This document shows positions 61,705 to 64,000 of a DNA stretch of 64,000 bases, one piece after another. Numbering within the stretch: position 1 is the first letter of the stretch; every line of letters starts with the position of its first letter. The notes beneath the pieces are model-generated. The model saw nothing but the letters and a program-made list of their open reading frames with translations, did not search any database and was not told where the DNA came from. Position numbers and translations under genes: made by a program. The stretch covers positions 1 through 64,000 of the forward strand of contig NZ_JAALJI010000023.1 in NCBI RefSeq assembly GCF_011064595.1, read 5' to 3'. Source of the DNA: Paludisphaera soli (GTDB taxonomy: Bacteria; Planctomycetota; Planctomycetia; Isosphaerales; Isosphaeraceae).

Positions 61705-62478
61705 TCAGGCCCCCAGGTCGCGCGCCAGGCCCCGCCGGGCCTCCTCGATGCACTCGGCGATCCGGTCGCGGATCAGGGCGGTGACGGCCCGGGGCTCCAG
61801 GCCCACCAGGTCTTCGGGGAGGATCGGGGGGCCGTAGTGGACGCGCAACGGATAGGGCCGGGGGAAGATCCGGCCTCGCGGCCAGGCGCGGAAGGTCCCG
61901 GCGAGCCCCGCGGGGACGACGGGCACGGCCGCGCGGGCGACGAGCAGGGCGATGCCCGGCTTCAGCTCCTTCAACTCGCCGTCCGGGCTCCGGGTCCCTT
62001 CGGGGAAGAGGGTGACCACGCCGCCGGACCGCAGCCGCTTGAGCGTCTCCTTCATGCCCGAGGCCCCCATCCCCTCGCGCTGGATCGGGAAGCCGCCGAT
62101 CGAGCGGATCAGGGGGCCGAGCACCGGCAGGAACAGGGTCGAACGCGCCACGTAGTTCAACGGCCTGCGCACGCCGACGCCCAGGATGAAGACGTCGAGA
62201 TAGCTGAGGTGGTTGGAGACCAGGACGACGCCGCCGGTCTCGGGCATGTTCCGCCAGCCGGTCGACCGCCAGCCGCCGAACGCGGCCAGCCAGGTGGCCG
62301 CCAGCGCCCTCACCAGCCGGTACCAGATCAGGGCGAGCCGGGACCGATCCCCCTGGGGGGACTCGCGACCCGCCCGGACCCGGCCTCGGCTCCGGTCCCG
62401 GCCCGGGGGGGCGGCGTCGGGGCCGCTCGGGGGGGGCGTGGCGTCGTCGTCCGGGGGGGGCGTGGCGTCGGCGTTCAT
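61705..62478 (-). CDS. plsC: 1-acyl-sn-glycerol-3-phosphate acyltransferase (PlsC-type)
   Basis: Makes phosphatidic acid at the membrane by acylating lysophosphatidate. The 257-residue product has a Pro/Asp/Arg-rich extension of about 45 residues before the conserved core. The catalytic motif is NHLSYLD (H-x4-D), and the glycerol-phosphate motif is FPEGTRS. Further segments are SIGGFPIQREGMG and PVVPAGLAGTF. Its ATG overlaps the cmk stop as ATGA, so it is the second gene of a cmk-plsC unit, an arrangement common in bacteria. Confidence 0.92.
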   Translation of the reverse strand: MNADATPPPDDDATPPPSGPDAAPPGRDRSRGRVRAGRESPQGDRSRLALIWYRLVRALAATWLAAFGGWRSTGWRNMPETGGVVLVSNHLSYLDVFILGVGVRRPLNYVARSTLFLPVLGPLIRSIGGFPIQREGMGASGMKETLKRLRSGGVVTLFPEGTRSPDGELKELKPGIALLVARAAVPVVPAGLAGTFRAWPRGRIFPRPYPLRVHYGPPILPEDLVGLEPRAVTALIRDRIAECIEEARRGLARDLGA

Positions 62479-63128
62479 GGCGAGGGGAGGACTTTCCGGT
62501 GCAAGAGGGCGACCACCTCATCGATGGTCATCCCGGTCGTGTCGATGGTCTCGGCGTCGGCGGCCGGCCTCATCGGGGCGATGGCCCGCGAGGCGTCGCG
62601 GGCGTCGCGGGCCCGCTGGTCGGCGAGCACGGCTTCCAGGTCGGAGTCGGCCCCCTTCGCCCGGAGTTCCTCGTGGCGACGGCGGGCCCGCTCCAGGTCG
62701 GAGGCGGTCACGAAGAACTTGCGGAAGGCGTCCGGGAAGACGATCGTCCCCTGGTCGCGGCCCTCGGTCACCACGTCGTCCCGGTCGGCGACGGCGCGCT
62801 GCCAGGCGACGAGGCGGCCGCGGACGGCCGCGCAGTCGGCGATGAACCGAGTGGCCCGGGTCACGGCCACGTCCCGGACGGCCTGCGAGACGTCCTCGCC
62901 GGCGAGCAGGACCCGGCCGGGGGGGAAGGCGGCGTCGAGGCCGGCGGCCAGGCGGTCCAGGGCGTCGGGGTCCTCCAGGTCGGTCCCCGCCCGCAGGGCC
63001 GCCAGGGTGACGACCCGGTACATGGCCCCGGTGTCCAGGAACCGCCAACCCAGGCGCCCGGCCAGCAGCCGGGCGACCGTGCTCTTGCCGGCCCCGGCGG
63101 GGCCGTCGATGGTCACGACGCGATGCAC
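62475..63128 (-). CDS. cmk: Cytidylate kinase
   Basis: Phosphorylates CMP and dCMP with ATP. The 217-residue product has the P-loop GPAGAGKST at residues 9-17, the CMP-binding segment FLDTGAMYRVVTLAALR, TRATRFIADCAAVRG and the lid VVTEGRDQGTIVFPDA. It starts with GTG, with only a weak Shine-Dalgarno about ten bases upstream. It is coupled to plsC by a 4-base overlap. Confidence 0.94.
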   Translation of the reverse strand: MHRVVTIDGPAGAGKSTVARLLAGRLGWRFLDTGAMYRVVTLAALRAGTDLEDPDALDRLAAGLDAAFPPGRVLLAGEDVSQAVRDVAVTRATRFIADCAAVRGRLVAWQRAVADRDDVVTEGRDQGTIVFPDAFRKFFVTASDLERARRRHEELRAKGADSDLEAVLADQRARDARDASRAIAPMRPAADAETIDTTGMTIDEVVALLHRKVLPSP

Positions 63129-63280
63129 GAGAGGGGGGTCCTGGGGTTGATCGGCCCGCGGCGGCGCCGCGGCTGGACCCCTATTGTCCTCGTCGGGCCG
63201 CGAACTTCAAGGAGCCGCCCCGCGAGGCCGGGGTCGGCCGCGCGGGGCGGGGGTGTGTTCCGGGGGGTGGGCGGACGGGC

Positions 63281-63739
63281 TCAGGCCGTGGGGCCGGTCG
63301 CGGCGGGGGGCGGGTCGGCGATCCGCTGCCGGCCGGCGAACCCGGCGTCCAGCTCGTGCCAGTGGGCGACCTGGGCCTCGCCCAGCCGCCAGCAGAGGTA
63401 GACCTCGCGGCCGTCCATCAGGCTGGGGAAGTCGCACAGGCCGTCGAGATTCCGCAGCTCCACGCCCAGCCGGCGCAGCTCGTCGTGGAACGTGTTGAGC
63501 CGTTCCTCCTCGGCCTCCAGCTCGTTCTGGAACTGGGTCATCTCCTCGGAGTAGAGGTCCTCGGAGTTCCGCTTGCGCTCGCGGCTGACGCGGGCGAGCC
63601 GCTGCTGCAGCTCCTCGACCACGCCGTTCTGGCGGACGATGTCGGACACGATGGCCCGGACCAGCGGGAGGGCCCGGTTGGCCTCCTCAATGCTGTAATA
63701 TCTCTTTCGCGTATCCCGAAGGGGTGTCGTCGCGGCCAT
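63281..63739 (-). CDS. DUF2203 family protein
   Basis: The 152-residue product has the family start RYYSIEEANRALPLVRAIVS, a long coiled-coil (VVEELQQRLARVSRERKRNS) and the C-terminal block LCDFPSLMDGREVYLCWRLG, EAQVAHWHELDAGFAGRQ. The cellular function is unknown. The ATG at 63739 has GAGGA upstream; the in-frame extension to 63859 lacks a ribosome site. It lies about 150 bp upstream of cmk on the same strand, so it might join that unit. Confidence 0.88.
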   Translation of the reverse strand: MAATTPLRDTRKRYYSIEEANRALPLVRAIVSDIVRQNGVVEELQQRLARVSRERKRNSEDLYSEEMTQFQNELEAEEERLNTFHDELRRLGVELRNLDGLCDFPSLMDGREVYLCWRLGEAQVAHWHELDAGFAGRQRIADPPPAATGPTA

Positions 63740-63989
63740 GGGAACGTCCTCGCAACCAAGGGATGAAAGCGGATGAGATCGGTGCCGGAGTGCCGAAGCG
63801 TCGGCGATCGCCTCCCCTTCCGCGAATCGGGCGCCGAACGCGCTCGGACGACTCGACAAAGGGACTTCGGGCCTCCGTCGCGATGAATCCCCCCTCCCGG
63901 CTCGGCGTTCGAGGAGAACCCGCGGACTCGTTCCGGGCTCCCATTTCCGGCGGGGATTCCGACCACCTTCCTGGCTGATTCACCGATAC

Positions 63990-63995
63990 ATTATA
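63990..63995 (-). promoter_or_regulatory. Exact TATAAT on the minus strand at the window edge
   Basis: ATTATA on the plus strand reads TATAAT on the other. The matching -35 would lie outside the window. It could drive the DUF2203 gene with a long leader, or be unrelated. Confidence 0.3.
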
Positions 63996-64000
63996 GGAAC

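Overview
The window looks like chromosome of a high-GC planctomycete, most likely of the family Isosphaeraceae. This is inferred from four DUF1559 prepilin-like proteins with the H-x9-DG motif, small lipoproteins beside them, TPR/FG-GAP/UnbV proteins, very GC-rich coding DNA with open antisense frames, and numerous GC-rich intergenic palindromic repeats. No rRNA, tRNA, CRISPR array, prophage or replication origin was seen. The only transposase trace is the 5' end of an IS5-type gene at the left edge.

0-11 kb (mostly minus strand): IS edge; haem genes hemB-hemL; an intergenic repeat cluster; an RNase E/G with a roughly 600-residue insertion in its S1 domain; a DUF2344 protein; and a regulatory-PTS operon (hpf, ptsN, HPr, enzyme I) whose last two genes overlap by ATGA. 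11-20 kb: lactate-permease-family transporter, Hsp20, a small charge-polarised protein, a YfcE-like phosphoesterase, an ECF41 sigma factor overlapping an AhpD-like gene, aldo/keto reductase, a membrane protein and KptA. 19.7-22.8 kb: two related DUF1559-lipoprotein loci, one intact and one decayed (a 450-bp in-frame deletion in the prepilin gene and a frameshift in the lipoprotein).

23-31 kb: a LigD-like polymerase/phosphoesterase with a DUF72 gene; a TPR protein behind a Fur-box-like palindrome; and a nitric-oxide defence cluster (NsrR divergent from truncated haemoglobin, quinol NO reductase and cupin) with an NsrR-like operator overlapping the predicted -10. 30.6-43.5 kb: peptide deformylase, GMP reductase, YqgE, NDH-2, a hybrid histidine kinase, a secreted spermidine-synthase-like protein, a secreted C15 peptidase fused to an NTF2-like domain, and a haem-c-motif protein.

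43.5-64 kb: a GH5-like hydrolase; a three-gene operon (racemase of the enolase superfamily, M20 hydrolase, GNAT) matching the N-succinylamino-acid D-to-L pathway; an HGSNAT-like membrane acyltransferase; a third lipoprotein-DUF1559 pair followed by two giant TPR/FG-GAP/UnbV proteins; a fourth DUF1559-lipoprotein pair; MnmM, a TIM-barrel isomerase, cmk-plsC and DUF2203. Two repeat families punctuate the intergenic DNA: convergent ~50-bp hairpin units with a conserved linker (MITE/REP-like), and a 103-bp double palindrome present twice in opposite orientation.
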